Below, piece after piece: positions 53,618 to 62,373 of a stretch of 64,000 bases of DNA (position 1 is the stretch's first letter; each line of letters starts with the position of its first letter). The notes under the pieces were generated by a model. The model saw only the letters and a program-made list of their open reading frames with translations, made no database searches and was not told the DNA's origin. Position numbers and translations under genes: made by a program. The DNA comes from Sporomusaceae bacterium FL31 (lineage in GTDB: Bacteria; Bacillota; Negativicutes; DSM-1736; Dendrosporobacteraceae): positions 1 through 64,000 of the forward strand of contig BIFV01000001.1 in the NCBI GenBank assembly GCA_003990955.1. Direction: 5' to 3'.

Positions 53618-54958
53618 ATGAGTAAATTTATTGAAAGACCACGTTATTTATGTTCGATGGGTGGGGCGGTAGCAACATTAAAGGCCTTACCAAGAGCGAT
53701 ATCTATTATTCATGCGGCAGCAGGCTGTGGGGGTAATTTTGGTAATGCTTTAAATGGTGCAACAGGCTATTTGGGTAGTGGTTATTGTGCTGGTCAGGCT
53801 TTGCCAAGCTCTAACGTCTATGAGAGAGATATTGTTTTTGGGGGCGAGGAGCGATTAGAAGAGCAAATCGCTAATACGTTGGAAATTGTTGATGGGGATT
53901 TGTATTTTGTTGTTACCGGCTGTATGGTGGATATTATTGGCGATGATGCAGTTGCCGTAGCCAATCGCTTTAAAGCCAGCGGCAAGCCAGTTCTGGCTGT
54001 TGAGACCGGTGGTTTCAAAGGCAACTCTTTTAAAGGCTATGATCTGGTGCTTGAAAAGTTATTTAGTGACTTTGTCGAAAAAAGTCCTATAAAAGACAAA
54101 CAGACTGTGAATATATTTGGTCTTGTACCCATTCAGGACGTATTTTGGAAAGGCAATCTTAATATTTTAAAAAGCTTGCTCAATAAGCTGGGCTTTAAGG
54201 TAAACACTTTTTTTGGTGAAGGCGAGACCATTGATAATCTTCGACAGTCCGGAGCTGCTAGTCTCAATATTGTTGTATCAGACGTATATGGTATTGGTCC
54301 GGCACAAATTTTTGAAGAAACGCACAATGTACCTTATGTGGTTGTTCCATTGCCGATTGGCCCAAGCGGTACGGAAGATTTCTTGCGACAGGTAGGAGCG
54401 GCCTTGAAGATTGACAATACACTTGTTGATGCAGTGATTGCCGAAGAAAAAGCGCGTTATTATGGCTATGTCGAACGCTTGGGTGATGTATATAACGATT
54501 TGGATTTCCAACGTTATAGTGTGGTGGTTGCTGATGCCAATTATGGACCGGCACTAACAAAATTTGTTGCCGATGATTTAGGCTGGCTGCCCGAATTAGT
54601 TGTCATTACCGATATTCTTTCTAAAGAGGAGCAAGACTTGGTGGCCAGCAGATTCAAAGGCTTTGCATCAGGGATTACTCCAAAGGTTGTTTTTGATACT
54701 GATACCACCAATGTCAGCAAACATTTCAGCGAAGCCTGGCCCCGGAATAATAACTCGCGCTATTTCGATTCTTTCAGTCCGGCGTTTGTGTTAGGCAGCA
54801 GTTTGGATCGCGAGTTTGCCGAGAGTCTGGGAGCTGCACATTTGAGTGTGACTTATCCGATATCAAACCGGGTTGTGCTTGATCGGGCCTATCTGGGGTA
54901 TGATGGTTCACTACGATTAATCGAAGATATTTTGGGTCTGCTGGTAGGCAGCCGGTAG
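53618..54958 (+). CDS. Nitrogenase component 1-like beta (K) protein, pair 2
   Basis: The 446-residue K protein keeps P-cluster-type cysteines C12 (YLCSMGG), C37 (HAAAGCGGN) and C102 (VTGCMVDIIGDD). It is homologous to K1 throughout (FGGEERLEEQI versus FGGDERLRGIV; ETGGFKGNSFKGYDLVLE) but clearly diverged. Its order is reversed: K precedes D here. An ACGGAGGAG ribosome site precedes the ATG. Confidence 0.87.
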   Translation: MSKFIERPRYLCSMGGAVATLKALPRAISIIHAAAGCGGNFGNALNGATGYLGSGYCAGQALPSSNVYERDIVFGGEERLEEQIANTLEIVDGDLYFVVTGCMVDIIGDDAVAVANRFKASGKPVLAVETGGFKGNSFKGYDLVLEKLFSDFVEKSPIKDKQTVNIFGLVPIQDVFWKGNLNILKSLLNKLGFKVNTFFGEGETIDNLRQSGAASLNIVVSDVYGIGPAQIFEETHNVPYVVVPLPIGPSGTEDFLRQVGAALKIDNTLVDAVIAEEKARYYGYVERLGDVYNDLDFQRYSVVVADANYGPALTKFVADDLGWLPELVVITDILSKEEQDLVASRFKGFASGITPKVVFDTDTTNVSKHFSEAWPRNNNSRYFDSFSPAFVLGSSLDREFAESLGAAHLSVTYPISNRVVLDRAYLGYDGSLRLIEDILGLLVGSR

Positions 54959-54970
54959 GAGGAATTGATT

Positions 54971-56485
54971 ATGAATTATATTAGTGAAAAAGCACCACCG
55001 GTGCGTGAAGAGCGGCTACGTGCTTGTAATGCATACGGAGGGCCTAGTGAACATTTAGTAGAGAAATCAAAAAAGGGTTGTCTTAATGGCATAAAAAGAA
55101 AGTTTTCCCAAACCCAGGGCTGCCAGCTAAATCTGAGTTTGGCGATTATCAATACCATTCGTGATGCGGTGGTTATTGTTCATGGACCAATTGGCTGTGG
55201 TGGCGGCAGTTTGGCTCAAGCGGGTGTTAATAAAGGGTTTAAACAGCTACGGGACAGCGGCTCACGCGGACTATTATGGGTCAATACCAATTTAGGGGAA
55301 AACGAAGTGATCAATGGCGGGGAAGCAAATTTACGCGAGGCCATTCTTTATGCTGAAAAAGAGTTTCGACCCAGCGCCATTGTTATTGTGAATAGTTGCG
55401 TTCCTGCAATCATTGGTGATGATATTGACAGTGTGGTTGAACAAGCTCAAAAAGAAGTTACTGCCCGTATTGTCCCAGTGCATTGTGAAGGATTTAAAAC
55501 AAAAATTCAAGCCAGTGCTTATGATGCCGTATATCATGGGATATTGCGCAACTTACTGGAAAATAGGCAGCCGGAAGTGCGCAGTGAAGAAGACGAACTG
55601 GAAATCCTGAAAGAGAAATACCGGGCTAGCCGTACCATTAATGTGTTGAATGTTTCTTCAATGAGCCGGATTGATGAATATGAATTAGTGCGTCTCTTAA
55701 AAGCATTGGATTTGAATCTGAATATTTTGCCATGCTATGCGCATCCCCACGATTTTCACAAAGCTACGGAAGCTGCTTTAAATGTTAGTATTTGCGCCAC
55801 TCATGATGACTATTTCGTGGAACATTTAAAAGAAAAATATAATATACCATTTATCTTACGGACTATTCCCATTGGTGTTAAATACACCAATCGCTGGATT
55901 ACTGATATTGCCAAGTTTTTCGGGATCGAAGAAGCGGCTGAGCGTTTTATTGAGGAAGAAGTAAAACAATTAGAAGAAGCTTTAGAGCCTTATCGGAAGT
56001 TATTTAAAGGGAAAAGAGTATTGATTGGCGGTGGTGAGATTCGCGTAGTTGCCAATGCTGAACTCCTAACCTATTTAGGATTAGAAGTCATTGGATTACG
56101 GGCTTACCATTATGACCAGTTTGGCGACGAAATGCTGGGAGAACAAGAGATTGTGCAGCGTGTGCCTTTTAATGTGGCTACCGGTCAGCCTTTTGAGCAG
56201 GCTAACCTAAATGCGAATCTTAAACCTGATGTGTACATGGGCCATGTGGGTACAAATGTTTGGGCCGCCAAACAGGGTATTCCGGTACTGCCGTTATTCC
56301 ACCAAAGCCAATTGTTCTTGGGTTACACAGGCGTTTTTGAGGTTGCCAGGCGCTTAGCCCGTATTTTGCGTAATCCTTCTTTCAACCAAAAGTTAGGTGC
56401 GAATGTTAAACTTCCATATTACGAAAGCTGGTATGAAAAAGATGCTTTCGCGTATATTGATGAAGGAAATATTCAGGATAAGTGA
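54971..56485 (+). CDS. Nitrogenase component 1-like alpha (D) protein, pair 2
   Basis: The 504-residue D protein has C51 (TQGCQLNL), C76 (HGPIGCGGGS) and C143 (VNSCVPAIIGDD) as P-cluster-type ligands. A Cys at 275 (NVSICATHDDYFVEHLKEKY) fits the cofactor ligand, and a His at 444 (LFHQSQLFLGYTG) could be the second one, close to His442 of NifD. Pair 2 thus looks more classical than pair 1. Start 54971 follows AGGAGGA; the TTG at 54965 is within it. Confidence 0.86.
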   Translation: MNYISEKAPPVREERLRACNAYGGPSEHLVEKSKKGCLNGIKRKFSQTQGCQLNLSLAIINTIRDAVVIVHGPIGCGGGSLAQAGVNKGFKQLRDSGSRGLLWVNTNLGENEVINGGEANLREAILYAEKEFRPSAIVIVNSCVPAIIGDDIDSVVEQAQKEVTARIVPVHCEGFKTKIQASAYDAVYHGILRNLLENRQPEVRSEEDELEILKEKYRASRTINVLNVSSMSRIDEYELVRLLKALDLNLNILPCYAHPHDFHKATEAALNVSICATHDDYFVEHLKEKYNIPFILRTIPIGVKYTNRWITDIAKFFGIEEAAERFIEEEVKQLEEALEPYRKLFKGKRVLIGGGEIRVVANAELLTYLGLEVIGLRAYHYDQFGDEMLGEQEIVQRVPFNVATGQPFEQANLNANLKPDVYMGHVGTNVWAAKQGIPVLPLFHQSQLFLGYTGVFEVARRLARILRNPSFNQKLGANVKLPYYESWYEKDAFAYIDEGNIQDK

Positions 56486-56517
56486 AGATGATGAAAATTT
56501 AAATAGGAGTGGTTAGC

Positions 56518-57447
56518 ATGTCTAAAATTGCCAATAGTATAACTGATTTGATCGGCGGGACTCCTTTACTAAAACTTGGCCGGATCACAGAAGATTCCAA
56601 AGCTAAGGTTGTTGTTAAACTGGAATTGTTTAATCCAGGCGGCAGTGTAAAGGATCGGATTGGTTTTAGTATGATTAAAGCAGCTGAGGAACAAGGCCTC
56701 ATTACAAAAGATACGGTCATTATCGAGCCCACCAGTGGAAATACAGGGATTGCTCTGGCTTTTATTGCAGCAGCGCGTGGTTATCGTCTGATTTTGACTA
56801 TGCCTGAAACCATGAGCATTGAACGCCGCAGTTTGCTCAAAGTTTATGGTGCCGAATTAGTCCTCACTCCCGGTGCTGAGGGCATGAAAGGTGCGGTACG
56901 CAAAGCTGAAGAACTAGCGGCTCAGACTCCTAATTCATTCATTCCTCAACAATTTAACAATCCAGCCAATCCAGCCATTCACCGTGCCACGACGGCCGAA
57001 GAAATTTGGGAAGATACCAATGGGCAGGTGGATATTGTTGTCGGTGGCGTTGGTACCGGGGGCACCATTACCGGGATTGGTGAAATTCTGAAAAATCGCA
57101 ATCCCAATATTCAGATTGTTGCTGTGGAACCCTATGATTCGCCTGTATTGTCTGGCGGTCAGCCGGGGCCTCATAAAATTCAAGGAATTGGGGCCGGTTT
57201 TGTTCCAAATGTCTTGAACTTGGAGATTGTTGATGAAATCTATAAAGTTAAAAATGAGGAAGCAGTAGAAACTGCGCAGCGTTTAGCGCGGGAAGAAGGT
57301 ATTCTGGTTGGAATTTCATCAGGAGCGGCTGCTTTTGCAGGTCTGCAACTGGCAAAACGAAAAGATAATGCCGGTAAACTTATTGTCGTTGTACTGCCTG
57401 ATACTGGTGAGCGTTATATTAGTACTGCGTTATTTCAAAATAGCTGA
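56518..57447 (+). CDS. cysK: Cysteine synthase (O-acetylserine sulfhydrylase)
   Basis: The 309-residue PLP enzyme has [20 protein letters not shown] (PLP lysine), [28 protein letters not shown] and [11 protein letters not shown]. It joins sulfide, or possibly another thiol, to O-acetylserine. It is the last gene of the operon with the methyltransferase-like protein and pair 2. That links those proteins directly to sulfur assimilation. Start 56518 follows AGGAGTGG. Confidence 0.94.
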   Translation: MSKIANSITDLIGGTPLLKLGRITEDSKAKVVVKLELFNPGGSVKDRIGFSMIKAAEEQGLITKDTVIIEPTSGNTGIALAFIAAARGYRLILTMPETMSIERRSLLKVYGAELVLTPGAEGMKGAVRKAEELAAQTPNSFIPQQFNNPANPAIHRATTAEEIWEDTNGQVDIVVGGVGTGGTITGIGEILKNRNPNIQIVAVEPYDSPVLSGGQPGPHKIQGIGAGFVPNVLNLEIVDEIYKVKNEEAVETAQRLAREEGILVGISSGAAAFAGLQLAKRKDNAGKLIVVVLPDTGERYISTALFQNS

Positions 57448-57509
57448 TTGTTCAGCAAGAAAAGCGTTGTTAGCAAGAGTTGCGAGTAAAATAGGCGGCG
57501 ATCTGACTT

Positions 57510-57564
57510 AGCTGACTAGAAAAAACTGGAGGCCAAGTTCCTACATGGAGCTTGGTCTTTTTTA
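57510..57564 (+). promoter_or_regulatory. CUGAUCAG/CUGAAGGC leader, copy 11 (before third ABC set)
   Basis: AGCT-GA-CTAG, loop AAAAAA, CTGG, A, GGCC. CTAG/CTGG keeps pairing through one G-U. Terminator GGCCAAG...CTTGGTC plus T6. No promoter is seen, so it may act inside the operon after cysK. Confidence 0.85.
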
Positions 57565-57626
57565 GGTTAAGATGCAGCATAGAAAACTAATTCAGTATCC
57601 AAATAAAAAACTAGGAGTGTGTGAAT

Positions 57627-58508
57627 ATGTCTAATCATACAGCTGAGATTTCACAGGTTCACGATCAAGCTAAAATTGTGGCCCGCAATATCCGGCAAGT
57701 CTATAAAATTAAAGAAAGCGATGGTAGTGGCGTTACAGAATTTGTCGCCATTAAGCAATTTGATCTTACTGTCAAGCAGGGCGAATTTTTAGCCATTGTT
57801 GGGCCAAGTGGCTGCGGCAAATCAACGTTTTTGGATATGGTCGCCGGCTTAACGAAGCCTAACTCAGGAGAAATATTTATTGATGGGAAGTTGATTACTG
57901 GCCCGGCCTTGGATCGAGGAATTGTTCTTCAGGGTTATGCTCTATTTCCTTGGCGGACAGTACAAAAAAATGTTGAGTTCGGTTTGGAAATAAAGAAAGT
58001 TCCTGCCAAAGAGCGCCAGGAAATCAGTAAACGCTTTATTGAACTGGTTGGTTTAGAAAAGTTTGCTGACCGGTACCCGCATGAGTTGTCAGGCGGTATG
58101 AAACAACGGGTAGCAATTGCCAGAGCGCTGGCCTATGATCCGGAAGTTTTGTTGATGGATGAACCTTTTGCAGCACTTGATGCGCAAACCAGAGAAATCC
58201 TGCAAGAAGAGCTATTGCGTATTTGGGAAACAACCAAGAAAACGGTTATTTTTGTCACTCACGGAATTGATGAAGCAGTTTTCCTTGCAGACCGTGTAGC
58301 TGTTATGACGGCCAATCCAGGGACACTCAAAGAAATTGTCGAAATAGATTTGCCTCGTCCCCGTGACAACAGTGTTCGCTCATCAGCTGAGTTTGGCTGG
58401 TTCAGACATAAAATATGGGAGTTGCTGCAAGGAGAACAAATTGTTGCAAAACCTCCGTCAACAGGTGGTAATGTAGCTGATTCAATCTCTTCTTCAGCCC
58501 AATTATAA
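57627..58508 (+). CDS. ABC importer ATP-binding protein, SsuB/TauB type
   Basis: A 293-residue ATPase: Walker A GPSGCGKSTFLD, signature LSGGMKQRVAIARAL, Walker B LLMDEPFAALD and VTHGIDEAVFLADRV. The C-terminal 30 residues are a Ser/Thr-rich extension. It is followed by two permeases but no binding protein, the mirror image of the set at 36960-40908, so the two probably work together. Confidence 0.92.
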   Translation: MSNHTAEISQVHDQAKIVARNIRQVYKIKESDGSGVTEFVAIKQFDLTVKQGEFLAIVGPSGCGKSTFLDMVAGLTKPNSGEIFIDGKLITGPALDRGIVLQGYALFPWRTVQKNVEFGLEIKKVPAKERQEISKRFIELVGLEKFADRYPHELSGGMKQRVAIARALAYDPEVLLMDEPFAALDAQTREILQEELLRIWETTKKTVIFVTHGIDEAVFLADRVAVMTANPGTLKEIVEIDLPRPRDNSVRSSAEFGWFRHKIWELLQGEQIVAKPPSTGGNVADSISSSAQL

Positions 58509-58533
58509 TACCAAGCTATCGGAGGTCAGAAGC

Positions 58534-59610
58534 ATGATTTTTCAGTATGGCAGTATAAAAAAGCTAGTGATTCAATCGGCTGGAATCATTGCTTTACTGT
58601 GCCTTTGGGAGATAGGACCCCGGCTGGGCTGGGGCGATCCTCAGTTCTTGCCGCCATTTTCGGTTATATTGTCCGAGTGCTGGAAAATGTTTGTTGACGG
58701 CAGTCTTTATAGCCACTTAGTGATTAGTTTATGGCGGGTCGTGCTGGGATTGCTGCTCGCTGCTGTTATTGCACTGCCGGCAGGTTTTCTATTGGCAGGG
58801 CGATTTCCAGCCTATATCAAAAAGCTGAACCTATTATTCCGGCTGCTCAGTCATATTAATCCATTTTCGCTTTCCCCCTTATTTTTGTTGCTTTTTGGTA
58901 TTGGCGAAACTGCCAAATTAGCCATTATTGTTTTTGTGTGCGTCTGGCCTATTTTATTCCATACACTTACAGGTGTACAGAACGTTGATCCCATGTTGAT
59001 CAAGACGGCCCGTTCAATGAAAGTGACCGATTATATCCTGGCAAAAGAGGTGTTATTTCCGGGAGCGCTGCCGACAGTGATCACCGGGTTACGAATTGCC
59101 ACGCAGATGGCTGTGTTTATGTTAGTCGCAGCCGAAATGCTAGGTGCAAAAGCTGGCTTAGGCTGGCTGATTCATAATTCAGCGATGCTGTTTGCAATAC
59201 CAAGATTATATGCTGGCGGGTTATTTATCATTTTAACTGGATTTCTGATCAATAAAACCATTGTCCGGATTGAAAAGAACAGCATGTTCTGGCAGCAATC
59301 AGTTCGGCTGCTTGACGCTGAAGGGGATCAACTAAAAACCTATGCAGCAAAACAATATGTGCCGGTTCTTGCTGTTGCTATGATGGCTATCATCGGGCTG
59401 GGTGGGCTGGAACTGCACAATTTAGATGCTCAGCAAGCTTATCGTGAGAATAATATGAACAGTCATCAGCAGCATCATACTTCTTCAGTAAACCAAGAAT
59501 GTCCGTTACAAGCTGGCGATGAGAACAAATCTGACAGTGAAACTGACAAACCTAGCCACAGTGGACATAGCCATGATTTAATCCCTGCAAAATCAGATAA
59601 TTCCCGTTAA
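58534..59610 (+). CDS. ABC importer permease with extra helix and His-rich tail
   Basis: The first 260 residues are a permease close to the one at 36960 (EIGPRLGWGDPQFLPPFSVI, HINPFSLSPLFLLLFGIGETAK, LIKTARSMKVTDYILAKEVLFPGALP). After that, unlike its relatives, there is another hydrophobic helix (VPVLAVAMMAIIGLGG) and a polar tail with HQQHH and HSGHSHD clusters. The total of 358 residues is about 100 more than usual. The tail could bind a metal. It lies 25 bases after the ATPase. Confidence 0.87.
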   Translation: MIFQYGSIKKLVIQSAGIIALLCLWEIGPRLGWGDPQFLPPFSVILSECWKMFVDGSLYSHLVISLWRVVLGLLLAAVIALPAGFLLAGRFPAYIKKLNLLFRLLSHINPFSLSPLFLLLFGIGETAKLAIIVFVCVWPILFHTLTGVQNVDPMLIKTARSMKVTDYILAKEVLFPGALPTVITGLRIATQMAVFMLVAAEMLGAKAGLGWLIHNSAMLFAIPRLYAGGLFIILTGFLINKTIVRIEKNSMFWQQSVRLLDAEGDQLKTYAAKQYVPVLAVAMMAIIGLGGLELHNLDAQQAYRENNMNSHQQHHTSSVNQECPLQAGDENKSDSETDKPSHSGHSHDLIPAKSDNSR

Positions 59611-59646
59611 GCATCGGTTTAACCGAAAGGAGGAAACTGCGGTTTT

Positions 59647-60402
59647 ATGAAAGCATGGTTGTGGTCCGATAAAGTTCCTGTTCTCATAATACTGGCTATA
59701 TGGGAACTTATCAGTCGTCTGGAGTTGGTCAATGTGCTCTTGCTGCCGCCAGTTACTAAAGTTGTGATTATGATTTGGAATATGCTGTTCCATGGAATTC
59801 TGGCAGAGCATATTTTGATTAGTCTGTCGCGGGCAATGGGGGGCTTTCTATTAGCCATTTTGATAGCAGTTCCTTTAGGTTTGATTATGGGCGGCGGATT
59901 TCGCAGCATACAGCAGGCACTGGAACCACTGTTCGAAATTGGCGCTCAGGCTAATCCCTTTATCTTGTTCCATGTCATCATTTTGTTTCTGGGCATTGGC
60001 GAGGCAGCAAAGGTCAGCGTTATTTTCTGGGTTTGCATCTGGCCCATTTTATTTAATACTGTTTCTGGCGTACGTAATGTTGATGTAAATTTGCTTAAAG
60101 CCGCATTTGCCTTTGGATTAAGTAAATGGCAGGTTTTTATCAAAATCATTTTACCGTCTGCAGCACCAGCTATTTTTACCGGTTTAAGGCTAAGTGCCGG
60201 CTATTCATTTTTTCTGCTCATTGCGGCTGAAATGATGGGGGCGCGGTCAGGACTGGGCTATTTGGTTATTTATACTCAGGAAAGCTATAATGTCGAATTA
60301 ATTTACGCAACAGCTTTTGTCATTACAGCGCTGGGATTGTTCATTGATGAACTCATCCAATATATCGAAAAGAAAGTTGTTATTTGGGAATATGGACAAT
60401 AA
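59647..60402 (+). CDS. ABC importer permease, SsuC/TauC type
   Basis: The 251-residue permease has SRLELVNVLLLPPVTKV, QANPFILFHVIILFLGIGEAAK, KAAFAFGLSKWQVFIKIILPSAAPAIFTG and LIAAEMMGARSGLGYLV. It ends the operon of ATPase plus two permeases. A GAAAGGAGG ribosome site precedes the ATG. Confidence 0.88.
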   Translation: MKAWLWSDKVPVLIILAIWELISRLELVNVLLLPPVTKVVIMIWNMLFHGILAEHILISLSRAMGGFLLAILIAVPLGLIMGGGFRSIQQALEPLFEIGAQANPFILFHVIILFLGIGEAAKVSVIFWVCIWPILFNTVSGVRNVDVNLLKAAFAFGLSKWQVFIKIILPSAAPAIFTGLRLSAGYSFFLLIAAEMMGARSGLGYLVIYTQESYNVELIYATAFVITALGLFIDELIQYIEKKVVIWEYGQ

Positions 60403-60419
60403 GTGTGCAGGTTATGACT

Positions 60420-60463
60420 AAAAAGGAGCAGTGCTGCTTATATAAGCAGCATTGCTCCTTTTT
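60420..60463. terminator. Bidirectional terminator between permease and GlcD-type gene
   Basis: AAAAAGGAGCA.TGCTGCTT pairs with AAGCAGCA.TGCTCCTTTTT, with A- and T-tracts on both sides of a convergent gap. Confidence 0.92.
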
Positions 60464-60469
60464 AGTGAT

Positions 60470-61873
60470 TTAGTCGTGGTTATCAAAGATTTTTCCTGGG
60501 TTTAGAATATAATTAGGATCGAAAGCTTGTTTAATATTTTTTAACAACATTAACTCTGTCGGATTGATATATTGCTTTAAGTAACCCTTTCTTTTTGAAC
60601 CGATGCCATGCTCCCCGGAAAGACGGCCACCTAGCTGATAGGCAATCGCATAAAGCTCCTGACGAAATTTATGAACACTATCAGACCAGTTTTCCAAGGA
60701 CACTGAACCTGGTAGTACTCGTAAATGCATATTACCATCACCGGCATGGCCGGCGATTCGGAATTGAAACCCAAATTTTATTGTAAGACGGTGAAGTTGA
60801 TTCACTAATTGTTCGATAGCGTCAATAGGCACAACGATATCTTCAGCAAATACTACAGGATGATCAACCTGGATGGCTTTACCCCAGATTCTTCTTCCTT
60901 GCCACAACTGATCACCGTCTACTGCTGTTAAAGTGATGCATCTGCTTGTTGCGAGAATTGCTGTCAGTCTTTGAACCGCAGCTTCCAGTTCGGCTGAACT
61001 GATAGCCGCTAATTGGATGAGTAGAGAATCACCAGATTGCCCGGGGAATAATTGCTGCTGTTGATAGCGTTGAATTGCCAGCATGGTTTCATGATCCATT
61101 AATTCAAGTGAGACAAGATCGATAGGTTCATTTAAAATGGGATTGACGGCATTGATTGCTGAATTTAGATCAGAGAAAACAAGTAAGTAATTGGCGATAA
61201 GAGGGGGAAGCGGTTGAAGCTTGAGAGTTGCTTTTGTAATGATTGCTAATGTGCCTTCTGATCCGGCAATCAAGTGAATGAGGTTATAGCCGGTAGAGTT
61301 CTTTTTCAGACGGCCACCAATTGTAACGATGTCACCTTGTGGCGTAACAAGTTCAAGCTCATAAATTTGGTCGGCTGTAACACCATATTTTACAGCACGG
61401 TTGCCACCGGCGTTGGTAGCAATGTTGCCAGCAATCACACAATGGTCACTACTGCACGGATCACCCGCGTAAAGCAGACCATGCTGGTGGGCTGCTTGCT
61501 GGATATCAATGGTTTGTGCAGCTGGTTCTACGATCATATAATGAGCGGATGGATTGATGTGTAAAATCCGATTCATCCGTTGCAGGTCAATGACTATTCC
61601 ACCGTGTATGGCCACCGAGCCACCTGCCAGTCCGGTACCACCGCCGCGCGGTGTCACCGGAATTAATGCAGAATTAGCAATCTTAAGAATTGCTGCCACC
61701 TCTTGTGTAGTACCTGGAAAGATCACCAAATCGGGATATTTGGGTTCGGCAATAGTACCAGCATCATAGCTATATTCAGAAGAGATAGCTGCCCCGATTT
61801 GTAGATTGCTTTTGCCGACAATGCCGGCGAGTTTGTTGATAATACCTGATGTTATGGGATTGTAGGCAGACAT
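60470..61873 (-). CDS. GlcD-type FAD-linked oxidoreductase
   Basis: A 467-residue flavoprotein of the VAO family. The FAD domain has VTPRGGGTGLAGGSV, YAGDPCSSDHCVIAGNIATNAGGNRAVKYG and STGYNLIHLIAGSEGTLAII; the C-terminal domain has HAGDGNMHLRVLPG and SGEHGIGSKRKGYL. Members oxidise 2-hydroxy acids such as glycolate or lactate. No partner subunit adjoins it. It is the only minus-strand gene of the island, and its leader (copy 12) is inverted with it. The 2-hydroxy acid might be a sulfur-bearing one; this is inference. Confidence 0.88.
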   Translation of the reverse strand: MSAYNPITSGIINKLAGIVGKSNLQIGAAISSEYSYDAGTIAEPKYPDLVIFPGTTQEVAAILKIANSALIPVTPRGGGTGLAGGSVAIHGGIVIDLQRMNRILHINPSAHYMIVEPAAQTIDIQQAAHQHGLLYAGDPCSSDHCVIAGNIATNAGGNRAVKYGVTADQIYELELVTPQGDIVTIGGRLKKNSTGYNLIHLIAGSEGTLAIITKATLKLQPLPPLIANYLLVFSDLNSAINAVNPILNEPIDLVSLELMDHETMLAIQRYQQQQLFPGQSGDSLLIQLAAISSAELEAAVQRLTAILATSRCITLTAVDGDQLWQGRRIWGKAIQVDHPVVFAEDIVVPIDAIEQLVNQLHRLTIKFGFQFRIAGHAGDGNMHLRVLPGSVSLENWSDSVHKFRQELYAIAYQLGGRLSGEHGIGSKRKGYLKQYINPTELMLLKNIKQAFDPNYILNPGKIFDNHD

Positions 61874-62015
61874 GGGATTACTCCTCTCAATTTGCAGTAG
61901 TTAATTGTTGTAGTTTTGTTAATGCAGATCGCAAAGTTTTAATTCTTAGCGCTATATCAGACTGGGGAGAAGCAATATCCTCGCTGAATGATATCCATAG
62001 CGCACTTCTTTTTTA

Positions 62016-62080
62016 TGAATAAAAAGACTGAAGGCTAGTTTTAATGAAAAAACTAGCCTTCAGTCTTTTGCTGATCAGCT
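62016..62080 (-). promoter_or_regulatory. CUGAUCAG/CUGAAGGC leader, copy 12 (minus strand, before GlcD-type gene)
   Basis: Read on the minus strand from 62080: AGCT-GA-TCAG, loop CAAAAGA, CTGA, A, GGCT. The terminator stem AAGACTGAAGGCTAGTTTT with its complement covers the whole 3' half and ends in TTTTTATT. A minus-strand promoter TTGACA (62201-62196) and TATGAT with 18 bases between lies upstream. Confidence 0.9.
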
Positions 62081-62236
62081 ATATTCTATCTAGCAGGCCT
62101 TAAACCTGCGTTCATGTTCGGCGTTATTTTTAGGAAAACGAAAGATAATATATACTATGCTAATAAACTAAATCATAGCATTGAAATTAATTGTTTGTCA
62201 ATTTAAATTTCACTATGAATTGTTGCCACGTTGGAG

Positions 62237-62266
62237 TTGACAAATTTTATCTAAGCAAGGTATCAT
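62237..62266 (+). promoter_or_regulatory. Promoter of leader copy 13
   Basis: TTGACA (62237-62242) and TATCAT (62261-62266), 18 bases apart. Confidence 0.75.
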
Positions 62267-62287
62267 GATTGTAATCAATGACTGATA

Positions 62288-62345
62288 AGCTGATCAGAAG
62301 TCTGAAGGCTAAGATACTTGTAAAAAGTATTCTTAGTCTTTTATT
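62288..62345 (+). promoter_or_regulatory. CUGAUCAG/CUGAAGGC leader, copy 13 (before C-S lyase)
   Basis: AGCT-GA-TCAG, loop AAGT, CTGA, A, GGCT; terminator AAGGCTAAGATACTT...AAGTATTCTTAGTCTT plus T-rich tail. Confidence 0.9.
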
Positions 62346-62373
62346 GTTTATATAGGATTCATGAGGAGGCACT

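Noticed and set aside
53618..56485. K2/D2 as a NifEN scaffold for D1/K1
   Set aside because: Both proteins keep all three P-cluster-type cysteines; NifN normally loses most of them. D2 even has both cofactor ligand candidates. Not fully excluded without a tree.
59341..59610. His-rich permease tail as a separate small gene
   Set aside because: It is in frame and continuous with the permease, and no ribosome site or start codon lies at the junction.
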